A DNA stretch of 64,000 nt from Anatilimnocola floriformis (GTDB lineage Bacteria; Planctomycetota; Planctomycetia; Pirellulales; Pirellulaceae): the NCBI RefSeq assembly GCF_024256385.1, contig NZ_JAMLFW010000002.1, positions 930,001 through 994,000 of the forward strand, read 5' to 3'. Position 1 is the first letter of the stretch. Each line of letters begins with the position of its first letter. Positions 24,545 to 34,500 of this stretch are shown piece by piece. A program made the translations under genes and the position numbers. The notes under the pieces are model-generated. The model had not been told where the DNA came from, made no database searches, and saw nothing but the letters and a program-made list of their open reading frames with translations.

Positions 24545-27500
24545 TCACAAGGTGCGGAGCGGAAGCGGGCCGAAGGGAACGTTCGTGAGCCGAGTACTTT
24601 CCCGCGAAACGCGCAGCACTTCTTGCTCGTTGGCAAGGACGGTGATCAAGCCATCGATGTCGTCGTCGCTGCTCGCCGTCGGCGTCGGCTGCAGCACCAG
24701 CGAGACAAGCTCGTCGTCATACACGGCAGTGTTAACTCGTCCGCCACTGGTCAGATTGATGGCGAGTGGGCCGGTGGCTGTCGCAGAAACCAGGAAGTCG
24801 ACGAAGAGGAGTGTGCCCGATTGCCCTTGGCTGAGTTCTGTCGGCGATTGCGTGGCCCAGGCGTGAAGTTGTAGTTCTCCAGCGCGCGTCGGCCCATAAG
24901 TTTGCGACTGAGCGCCGAGCAGAGATCCGCCGCGCACACCCACAAATGACAATGCGGCGGGATCATACTCCAAGGCGATGTCGGCTGCGGCGATCGTGAT
25001 TGGGGTCGGATCGGTCGCCAATAATTCGATGGGGACCGAAATGAATTGCCCTGGCTGGCCCAGCAAATCGCGCGCGACGAAAATCCGTGGATCAGTGCCC
25101 GTCGGTGGCGGCGTGACAATGCCGGTGGGGAGCGGCGGCACGGTAGGTACTTCTGCCGCTTGGATCAAACGATGGAGCAGGCTCGCGTCATCGAGTTGCA
25201 CTTTTCCATCCGCATTCAGATCGGCGAGAATCGTCGGATCCGCATTGCGATAGGGCGTCAAGCCGGAATATGCGCCGGTCAGCATCCGTTGCAGGATCGG
25301 CAGATCGGCTGCGTTGTAGGTGCGACTTTGATCGAGATCGCCAAAAAACGCCGTGACCTGTACGCCGTCGTCAAGCTGCAAAGGCAGCGACACCGAGCCG
25401 ACGCTGACGGTAGCGTTCGTAATGGCTACGACCTGCTTCTCGCCATAAGGGGCCGTTGCCGGTACCGAGGCCGTCAAATGAACGAGCGTGAAAGGAGCAT
25501 TGAAAAAGCTCAATTGCGTCGGGCTGCTCAGCGTGATGATCGCGATCCCAGGCGTCGAAGTATCGACGCTCAAAACCGTGTTGGTAGTCACGCCGCTCCC
25601 TTTCGTGGCGCCAGTAATAGTTAGGAGTGCGGGATCATACTGCACGGCGAACGTTGCGCTCGTAATGCCCACTCCTCGGCTCATGGTCACCGGTATTCCG
25701 AGCGTGGTATCGGCTGGCAGGTTGACGGCCTGGCCGAAGCCGCGAGCGAAATCCGGCACGCTCAGCGTCACGGTCGATTCGCTATTCGGCGCCAGTGTAA
25801 AAGTGCTCGAGAAATCGTCGCCTGCCGTGCCATCGCCATTGCCGTCGAGCTGATCGCCGCTTTGGCCGTTGATGCCATTCACGCCGCTGCTCAAGCTCAC
25901 CGAGTAGTTATCGGGTGGCAGTGTGCCGAATGAATTCGTCGCGAGATCGTACCCGCCTGTGCGAACGAAAGTGAGCTCGTCGCCAGTCGTGTTCACCAGC
26001 AGTGATCCCCGCACACTACCGAACGTACTGCCCATGAGCGTCACGTCGGCCGCGCCGAAAGCATTGTTCTGGTCATAGAGATTCAATGTCGACTGATTCA
26101 GCGCGCCATTGAACTTCGCCACGAACCCCGTCGCGGTGGGAGTGATCGCGGTCACGCGCAACGAGTCATTGTCGACAATCGTCGCCGTGTGCGTCGTAAT
26201 CGCGCCGAGCGTGGCGTTCGTGGGAGCTGTCAGCGTCACGATCAACGTTTTATCGGCTTCGTTGAGCGTGTCATCTTGCACGTTCAACGTGATTGCTCCG
26301 CTGCTTGAACCGGCAGGAATGGTGAGCGGATTCGTCCCCGTCAGCAGGTAGTCGACACCGCCGCCAATTGCAGAACCGCTGAGCGAAAAAGGCAACGTGA
26401 TTGGCAGTCCCGACACCGCCGATAGTTGTGCGACGACCGTGATGGTGGCCGTGCTTTCAGACACACTTTGACTGACCGTGCTGAACTGCACCGTCGGTGG
26501 CGAGTCGTTGTCCGTGATCGTCACGGTGTGAACCGTGTTCGTTCCCAGGATCGCATTGGTGGGCGTGCCCAGCGTCACGACGATCGTTTCGTTCGCCTCG
26601 TCGAGCAAATCATTCGCAACGGTAAACGTGATCGCAGCCGTCAGGCTCCCTGCGGGAATGATCAGAGGACTCGCAGAGTTTTGCGTGTAGTCGACTCCGC
26701 CGCCGGTCGCGGTGCCGCTGATTGTGTAGGGGAGTGAAACGTTCTGCTGAGCGGCGGCCGAGAGTTGCAAGTTGACCGTGATCGTGGTTGTTGCTTCTCC
26801 CACGCTTTGCGTGGTCGAGGTGAACTGCACGCTCGGCGAACTGCTGATCGCGCGATAGTCGGCGACAACCGGCAAGTGATCCGAAACCGTCGTCAGCAAG
26901 TTCAGAATCGTGGTGCGATTGGCCAGGCCCGGGAGCGCGGTGTTGCCGGGATCATTGATATTGCTGTTGGCGTTCAGGCTGCCGTTGTTGCCAAACGTGT
27001 GATACGAATTGGCAATGTATTCCAGGCCGACTCCATCCGTCAGTTCGCCCGAGATCAACTGAAAATCGAAACGATCATCCAGGCCGCCGCCAGTGAAGCC
27101 CGATTGCGGCGTGTTCATGGGGGCCTGAGTAAAAATATCCTTGAAGCTGTTGTTGTTGTTCCAGTTTCCCAGGCGATTGATCGGGTCAAACGCTTGGCCG
27201 TTTCCAGCACCAACGAGCGTTTGAAAAGATGCGTCGGAACTACTCTGAATATTGAAATCGCCGACGTAAATCACGTTCGCCGAGCCGAGAGCATTGGCAT
27301 CGGCGCGAATCGCTTGAGCTTCGACGTCGCGCCGGTCCTCGTCATCACCGGTGGCGCCGGCTTTGAAGTGACTGACATAAACATAAAATTCAGTCGCCGC
27401 CGATCCGCCATCCGGGCGCAGTTTATAACGCATCGCTTGTCGCGGCTGACCGCTGGTAGTGGCCACGCCGATTGCTTGTTCGCCGAGCAGATCGAGTGTT

Positions 27501-27889
27501 TGCGTGTTATAGACGAGGCCGACTGTATCCGAGCCCGCAGTCGAGCCGCCATTGGTATTGCCACGCGCATAAACTCCCGCGCCGTAAATCGCGTTGAGCT
27601 GACTGACGACATCGGCCGTCGTTGTTAGCTGCGTCCGCACTTCCTGCAGCCCGAGTAGATCGATCGGACGCGCCAGGCCATTCACCGACTCATTGCCAAT
27701 GGCTTGCAGCAACGTTCCCAGGCTGCTCGATGGCAGCCCACTGCCGCGGTCAAAGCTATCGCCAGTGGCGTGGACGTTGTACGTGACGAAACGGAGATCG
27801 CCTACAGCCATCATGCGACGATCTTCGAGAAACTCCATTCTTAGTGCGCGCCGTTGAGATTGCTTGAATCCCTTCATCCGGAGTGTCAT
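24545..27889 (-). CDS. Secreted EEP-family nuclease/phosphatase with Calx-beta, cohesin and dockerin modules
   Basis: This 1114-residue protein starts with a basic segment and the planctomycete motif (FLEDRRMMAV, residues of about 19-28). The endonuclease/exonuclease/phosphatase domain (about 30-350) has TYNVHA, catalytic GLQEV, VYVGDFNI and SDHLPV, all expected for a metal-dependent phosphodiesterase. Two Calx-beta modules (about 354-580) and a planctomycete beta module (LYDQNNAFGAADVTLMGS) follow. Then come a cohesin-like domain (VSVPDFARGFGQ-type opening), a dockerin-like EF-hand pair (DLDQSRTYNAAD; DLNADGKVQLDD) and a second cohesin-like domain. The dockerin's second loop is canonical. 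Extracellular DNA cleavage is the likeliest role. It follows the pilin gene across a strong terminator, so it probably has its own promoter. Confidence 0.9.
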   Translation of the reverse strand: MTLRMKGFKQSQRRALRMEFLEDRRMMAVGDLRFVTYNVHATGDSFDRGSGLPSSSLGTLLQAIGNESVNGLARPIDLLGLQEVRTQLTTTADVVSQLNAIYGAGVYARGNTNGGSTAGSDTVGLVYNTQTLDLLGEQAIGVATTSGQPRQAMRYKLRPDGGSAATEFYVYVSHFKAGATGDDEDRRDVEAQAIRADANALGSANVIYVGDFNIQSSSDASFQTLVGAGNGQAFDPINRLGNWNNNNSFKDIFTQAPMNTPQSGFTGGGLDDRFDFQLISGELTDGVGLEYIANSYHTFGNNGSLNANSNINDPGNTALPGLANRTTILNLLTTVSDHLPVVADYRAISSSPSVQFTSTTQSVGEATTTITVNLQLSAAAQQNVSLPYTISGTATGGGVDYTQNSASPLIIPAGSLTAAITFTVANDLLDEANETIVVTLGTPTNAILGTNTVHTVTITDNDSPPTVQFSTVSQSVSESTATITVVAQLSAVSGLPITLPFSLSGSAIGGGVDYLLTGTNPLTIPAGSSSGAITLNVQDDTLNEADKTLIVTLTAPTNATLGAITTHTATIVDNDSLRVTAITPTATGFVAKFNGALNQSTLNLYDQNNAFGAADVTLMGSTFGSVRGSLLVNTTGDELTFVRTGGYDLATNSFGTLPPDNYSVSLSSGVNGINGQSGDQLDGNGDGTAGDDFSSTFTLAPNSESTVTLSVPDFARGFGQAVNLPADTTLGIPVTMSRGVGITSATFAVQYDPALLTITGATKGSGVTTNTVLSVDTSTPGIAIITLSSPTQLSFFNAPFTLVHLTASVPATAPYGEKQVVAITNATVSVGSVSLPLQLDDGVQVTAFFGDLDQSRTYNAADLPILQRMLTGAYSGLTPYRNADPTILADLNADGKVQLDDASLLHRLIQAAEVPTVPPLPTGIVTPPPTGTDPRIFVARDLLGQPGQFISVPIELLATDPTPITIAAADIALEYDPAALSFVGVRGGSLLGAQSQTYGPTRAGELQLHAWATQSPTELSQGQSGTLLFVDFLVSATATGPLAINLTSGGRVNTAVYDDELVSLVLQPTPTASSDDDIDGLITVLANEQEVLRVSRESTRLTNVPFGPLPLRTL

Positions 27890-27920
27890 CGATTTTCCCT
27901 ACCAGTAGTAAACGTTCGGC

Positions 27921-27966
27921 GCAAGAATAAACCTTGGGCTGAAGAAAGACTTCGAGCCCAAGGTTT
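27921..27966 (-). terminator. Intrinsic terminator after the Flp-type pilin gene
   Basis: The arms 27929-27940 and 27955-27966 are perfect 12-nt inverted repeats with a 14-nt loop. On the minus strand the hairpin is followed by TTATTCTT. It lies 31 nt after the pilin stop and 39 nt ahead of the EEP nuclease start, so it should end most pilin transcripts before the nuclease gene. Confidence 0.9.
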
Positions 27967-27997
27967 GTGTGCATCACACAGACGACAGTTTGGAAAC

Positions 27998-28363
27998 CTA
28001 CGGTCCGGTTTCACCGACGTTGTCGGCAGCGTTGTTGGTGTTGACGACGACGGTCAGGCCGGTGTCAACAGCGAGGCCGATGCCGGTCGAGCTATCGGCG
28101 GTGTCCTTGGCATCCGACCAGCCAAAGTGAGCGCTCGAGGCGCCGCTGCCGGCAGCGCCGTAGGTGACGCCCGAGACTTCGAAGCTTTGATCGGTCGCGC
28201 CAATGGCGTTGGCCGTATCGGCCAATTCGGCGAGCACCGCGTCGCGGAGCATCGTCCAGCCACTGACCAAGCCGATGACCAGGATGGTGACAATCAGGAT
28301 CAGCTCGACGCTGACCACGAAACCGCCTTCGTCTTTCCACAACTTGCGAACGAGATTCTTCAC
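27998..28363 (-). CDS. Flp-type (class IVb) pilin-like protein
   Basis: This 121-residue protein has a basic start, then KDEGGFVVSVELILIVTILV, with the prepilin pattern of Gly-Gly/Phe before a hydrophobic helix carrying Glu at about +5. This matches type IVb pilin precursors processed by a TadV/CpaA-type A24 peptidase, which is encoded upstream in this island. The C-terminal 60 residues are small-residue-rich and polar. It is longer than typical Flp pilins (50-70 residues). The GTG start at 28363 is chosen because GAGGA sits 7 nt upstream; an ATG six codons earlier overlaps that site. It lies downstream of the 13.9-kb giant gene, away from the main tad genes, and is followed by a strong terminator. 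Confidence 0.85.
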   Translation of the reverse strand: MKNLVRKLWKDEGGFVVSVELILIVTILVIGLVSGWTMLRDAVLAELADTANAIGATDQSFEVSGVTYGAAGSGASSAHFGWSDAKDTADSSTGIGLAVDTGLTVVVNTNNAADNVGETGP

Positions 28364-28370
28364 AGCAGAT

Positions 28371-28375
28371 TCCTC
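28371..28375 (-). promoter_or_regulatory. Ribosome binding site deciding the pilin GTG start
   Basis: GAGGA on the minus strand lies 7 nt before GTG 28363 and within the codons that would follow ATG 28381. This supports the GTG as the start. Confidence 0.7.
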
Positions 28376-28578
28376 ACACATGGGTTAAAACTCAGACCGC
28401 CGAATTGGCAAGTCACTTTGAATCAGGGACCACGGCTGGCTGGCAAAAAGAACACACGTCTCGTTGTCGTTGGCCGGCTTCAAGCACCATCATCCCGATG
28501 GCGGCCGCCTGGATTGTTGAGCCAGGCAGCGAGAATATCTTCCGAATCATTTCGAATATTGTGTGAACAAATTAAGAA

Positions 28579-31500
28579 TTAAGCGCCCACAACATTAGCG
28601 ATGAACACGGTGATGGCCTTGTCGTAGAACAAGCCACCTTGGTCGGTCGTACGCACGCGGATCTTGTAGCTCGTCTTCATTTCGTAGTCGAAGCTGTTCA
28701 CCGCGAAGAGCTGGTTGTTCACAATCGTGAACAGAGCGTTGTCATCACCACCGAGACCCGACACCAGCGAGTAGGTGTGCGTGTCGTTGGCATTGAGATC
28801 GGAGCTGGTGAATGTGCCGATCAGAGCGTTCGACCCGGCGTTCTCCGCGATCGTGGCATTCGAGAGAGTGAGCCCATTCGGAGCCACGTTCAGCGGGTTG
28901 GCGACTGCGATAGTGAACGTCTTCGTGAACGACAGGTTGCCCTGATCGGTCGACGTGATGCTCACGCTGTAAGTCGTTCCCACTGGTCCGATGACCGCGG
29001 CCGGAGCCACTTGCAGCACACCATTGCTGACCACGAACTTCGCAGCATCGGTTCCACCCAAGGTATAGGTGAACGTGTTGCCGCTGTTTGGATCGGTCGT
29101 CGTCAGCGTTCCCACATTCGTGCCACCGGCAGCGGCGGGTGGCACCGTGAGACCCGACAGCGCGATGTTGGTCGGGGCTTGGTTACCGGTCTCAACCACA
29201 TTGGCGATGTAGATCGTCAGTGCTCGTTCCGTCGACAGACCACCTTGATCGGTACTGCGAACACGAATCTGGTACGAGGTCTTGGCTTCGAAGTCGAAGC
29301 TGGCATTCGCTCGCAGTTCGTTGCTCCCGCTGGCGATCGAGAAGGATCCGTTGTCGGTGCTGCCCGTTCCGCTCACCAGGGTGTAGGTGAACGTGTTCCC
29401 CGGGTTGGGATCGGTCGTCGAGAGGCTGCCGACCAGTGCACCAACCAGGTTGTTCTCGGCAATCGTGAACGAGCTGAGGTTGATGAAGGTCGGAGCCGCG
29501 TTTGGTGCTCCGCTGACCGTGATTGCGAAGGCCTTCGTGGTCGACAGGCCACCTTGATCGGTCGAGGTGACGGTGATGTTGTAGACCGTGCCAACTGGGT
29601 CCGTCACGTCCGAGGCCAGGCGGAGGACCGTTCCTGCGATCATGAACTTCGAAGCGTTCGCCCCACCTAAGCTGTAGTTGAACGAGTCTCCAGCGTTCGA
29701 ATCACTCGTGGTCAGGAAGCCGACCGGAATGCCGTTGAGCGCTCCCGGCGCGACCGTCGATCCCGACAGGAGGATGTTCGTCGGAGCCTGGTTACCTGTC
29801 TCGGGGACGTCGGTGACGAAGATCGTAAAGACCTTCTCAACCGATGCACCACCTTGATCGGTGCTCTTCACACGAATCGAGTAGCTGGGCTTCGTCTCGA
29901 AGTCGAGATTGCCATTCGCACGCAACTGGTTACCGCTGATGTTGAAGCTGGCGAAGTCGGTGCTACCCGTGCCAGTCGTCATCAGCGTGTAGGTGTGCGT
30001 GTCGCTCGGCAGGTCCGGATCGGTAGTGCTCAAGAGACCAACCACACCGTTCACACCGGCGTTCTCAGCGATCGTCGCGTTCGACAGGCTGATGTTCGTC
30101 GGATTGCTGTTGAGGTGATTCACAGTGATCGTCACCGTAGCCGAACTGCTGAGGTTCCCTGCATCGGTCACCGACACAGTCAGTGAGTACGACGGAGTAA
30201 CCGCCGAGTTAAGAGTGTTCGCCACGGTGATCACACCGCTTGGGCTGATCGCGAAAGCGTTGCCCGTGTTGCCGCCAGTGATCGCGAACGTCTTGGTATC
30301 ACCAGCGTCGACATCATTGGCGACGACCGTGCCCACCGTAAAGCCCGTGGCCACAGTGTCGAGCACCGAGAAGCTTTGGTTGGCGATCGTTGGAGCTTCG
30401 TTGACGTTCGTGACCGTCACGGCGATGGCTTTGTCACCCGAGAGCGAGCCGTCGCTGACGCGGACGATCAGGTCGTAGACGTTGTTACCACCGATGTCCC
30501 CGGGGTTCTCGAAGTTGGGAGCCGAGAGGAACGACAGCAGGCCCAGATCGTGATCGATCGTAAACTTCCCAGCGTCGAGTCCACCCACGATGCTGTAAGC
30601 CAGCGTGGCGATTGCATCCGGATCGAGACCGGTGACCGTCGTCACCGCGGTGGTGTTCTCAGCAACGCTGAAGGCATTGCCGCTGGTGATCGCCGGGGCT
30701 TCGTTCACGTTCGTGAGATTGATCGTGATCGTGGCACTGACCGACAGCGAACCACCGTCGGTCACGCTCACCGTCAAGCTGTAACTCGGAGTCCCTTCGA
30801 AGTTCAGCAGCGAACCGTTAGCGACCGTGATCGCTCCGGTGCTGGCGTTGATCGCGAATGCCCCACTGCTGTTGCCAGCCGTGATCGCGAAGCTCTTCGA
30901 GTCGCTCGCATCGACGTCATTAGCAACCACCGTGCCGACAGCCGCTCCATTCGCACTATTCTCGGCGACCGAGAAGGTTTGCGGAGCGATCGTCGGAGCT
31001 TCGTTGACGTTCGTCAGGTTCACCGTCACGGTGTTGCTGGCCGACAGCGAACCGCTGTCCGTCACGCTCACCGTTAGCGGATAGCTCGACGTTCCTTCGA
31101 AGTTCAGCAGCGAGCCATTGGCCACCGTGATCACACCGGTGCTGGCGTTGATCGCGAAGGCGCCGCTGCTGTTGCCTGCCGTAATCGCGAAGCTCTTCGT
31201 GTCACCGGCATCGACATCATTGGCGACCACCGTGCCGACCGTGGCGCCGTTCGCACTGTTCTCGGCGACCGAGAAGGCTTGTGGAGCCAGCGTCGGGGCT
31301 TCGTTGACGTTCGTGAGGTTGATCGTGATCGTCGCACTCGACGAACCAACCGGGCTACCGTTGTCGGTCACGCTGACCGTCAAGCTGTAGCTTGGAGTCC
31401 CTTCGAAGTTGAGGAGCGAACCGTTGGCCACGCTCAGCACACCGGCGGGGCTGATCGCGAAGGCGCCACTGGCGTTGCCGCCGGTGATCGCGAAGGCGAG

Positions 31501-34500
31501 CAGATCGCCAGCATCCACATCGCTGGCGAGCACGGAACCGATCGTCGTGCCATTCGCACTGTTCTCGGGAACCGAGAATGTTTGCGGAGCGATCGTCGGG
31601 GCCGAGTTCACGTTCGTGACGTTGATCGTCACCGTGTTGCTCGCCGAGAGATTGCCGCCATCGGTCACGCTCACCGTCAGCGTGTAAACCGGCGTGGTGT
31701 TGAAGTCGAGCTCAGCGGCCACCGTGATCACGCCGCTGGCACTGATCGCGAAGGCGTTGCCGGTGTTGCCACCGGTGATGGCGAACGTCTTGGTGTCGGC
31801 TGCATCGACGTCGCTGGCCAGCACCGTGCCGACCGTCGCACCAATCGCCGCTTGTTCCGAGACGCTGAAGGACTGAGCACCGATCGTCGGAGCTTCGTTG
31901 ACATTCGTCAGCGAGATCGTCACCGGGACACTCACGGGATGAGTTCCATCGGTGACGCTCGCCGTCAGACTGAAGGTGTTCGTTCCTTCGAAGTTCAGCA
32001 CCGCACCACTGGCCACGGTGATCGCGCCAGTGCTCGGATTGATCACAAAGTTGCTCGAACCAGTGCCGCTGAGCGAATAAGTCAGCGAGGCTCCGGCATC
32101 AGGATCTGTTGCCGAAACAGCACCGACGGCAGCTCCCGTCGTCGAGTTCTCGGCCACCGACAAGCTGTAGCTGGCGGCGCCGAACGTCGGAGCTTCGTCC
32201 ACGTTTGTCAGGTTGATCGTCACCGTTGCCGATGACGATACCGGCGAAGCACCATCATCGGTCACGGTCACAGTGAGCGGGAACGACGGAGTCGTTTCAA
32301 AGTTCAACTGCGAGCTATCGGCTACGGTGATCGCACCGGTGCTGGCGTTGATCGCGAACGCGCCCGAGGCGTTGCCGCCGGTGATCGCGTAGCTCAGCGT
32401 CTGGCCCACATCGGCGTCGCTGGCGACAACCGTTCCTGCTGCCGCACCATTCGCACTGTTCTCGGCCAGGCTGAAGGCTTGGTTGGCGATTGTCGGCGAG
32501 GTGTTCGTCGAGAGCGTCACGTTGTCGATGGCCAGCATGTCGTCGTTGCCGGCATCGTTCAAGTCCTTCCAGCGAAGGAAGAGCGTGGCGCCCGGCGCCC
32601 AGCTGACTCCCGTCACCGTCGCCGAGACAGCCGTGCGATTAGCTGCGAGGTTGCCATCGAGCACCACATCGGCGCCGGTCACTGCAGCGGCGACTGGCGC
32701 GGTGAAGTCGAGGGCCGTCACCGAGGTGAAGCCGGTCGTCGCGCCCAGCGAAGTGGCCGTCGTGCTGTAGTCGAACGTCAGCTTATTGACGGCCGAGGCG
32801 TGCACGCCATCCTTCCACTGTTCACCGACAAAGCTCAGCGTGAAGTTGCTCAGCGGCGCGCCGCTGTTGTTCACAATCGCCAAGCCCAGATAGGCTTGCA
32901 GGCTGCCGGACGAGAACGCACCCAGCGACCGTTCGTTCGAGCCAGGATTACCGTAAAGGAAAGTATCCCCCGTGGTCGAAGTGCCGCTGTCGATCTGAAT
33001 GCTCTGCTCAGCGTTGCCGCCCACCGTGCCGAACGTACCGCCGTATTCGATCACGCTCCAACCAGCCGGCAGAACCATCGCCGTCGGCAACGTCAACCGA
33101 TCGGCAGGAACTGGCGTCGGCAGTAGGTTATCGAAGTTCTGCGTATACACGCCCGTGAACGAAGCCGGTCCAACCGGCGCCACGATGTTGATGTTCACCA
33201 CGACACCGGTGATCGTGTTCGCACCATCGCTGACCGTCACGGTGAAGCTATCGGTTTGGCCAGCCGTTCCCGTCGTGCCGGTGTAGCGAATCGCGTTGCC
33301 GAGCGAGCTACTGGCGTTCAGGTCGGTCGAGGTGAACGACGTGATGGCTGCACCGTTCTTCGTTAGCGTGCCGCGAGTCGGCGCACTGGTGATGGTGTAG
33401 GTCAGCGTGGCGTTCTCCGGATCGGCAAAGCTCAGCAGCGCACTGCCGAGTTGAATCACCTGGCCGGGATTGATCGTGATCGTCCGGTTCAACGTTTGAA
33501 TCGGCTGTTCGTTGACGTTCGTCAGGTTGACCGTCACCGTCGACGTGGTGACTGCGGAAGTGGAATCCGTCGCAGTCACCGTCAACGTGAACGTCGGCGT
33601 GACCTCAAAGTTCAGCTGCGAGCCATCATTGACTTGAATCACACCGCTGCTGTTGATGCTGAAGGCACCAACACCCGTGCCGTTGCCAGCCGTGATCGCA
33701 TAGCCAGTGATCGTCACACCGGTATCCGGAACCGCCGTGGCCGTGCCCACCGTGATGCCATTCGCCGTGTTCTCCGGCAGCGAGAACGTCTGATTCGCAA
33801 ACGTCGTCGGTTCCACGACGTTGGTGAGGTTGATCGTGATCGTGTTGCTCGCCGACAGCGAACCGCCGTCGGTCACGCTCACGGTGAGCGTGAAGCTCGG
33901 CGTGGTCTCGAAGTTCAGCAGCGAGCTGTTCGCCACCGTGATCGCGCCCGTGCTCTGGTTGATCGCGAACGCGCCACTGGCGTTGCCAGCCGTGATCGCG
34001 AACGACTTCGTATCGCCGGCATCAACATCATTGGCGACCACCGTACCCACCACGGTCGTGTTGACCGAGTTCTCGGCAACCGAGAACGTCTGCGGAGCCA
34101 GCGTCGGTCCTTCATTGACGTTCGTGAGGTTGATCGTGACCGGAGCATTCACCGTCGCGGTGCCGTCGCTGACCGAAGCCGTCAACGCGAAGCTGGCGAT
34201 TCCTTCGAAGTTAAGCGTCGCACCTGCAGCCACCGTGATCGCGCCCGTGTTCGGGTTGATCGCGAAGTTGTTCGAACCCGCGCCGCTCAGGCTGTAAACC
34301 AGCGTCGTGCCTGCATCAGCATCGTTGGCCGATACATTTCCAACTGCTACACCAGTGGCCGAGTTCTCCGGCAAGCTGAACGTGTATGGCGAACCCACAA
34401 ACACCGGCGGATTATTCACAGGTGCCGAGAGAATCACCGCACCATCGACGGAGTCGGTGTCGGCATTCGTCGGCGCGGGAATCAACGTCAGGTCTTCGAA

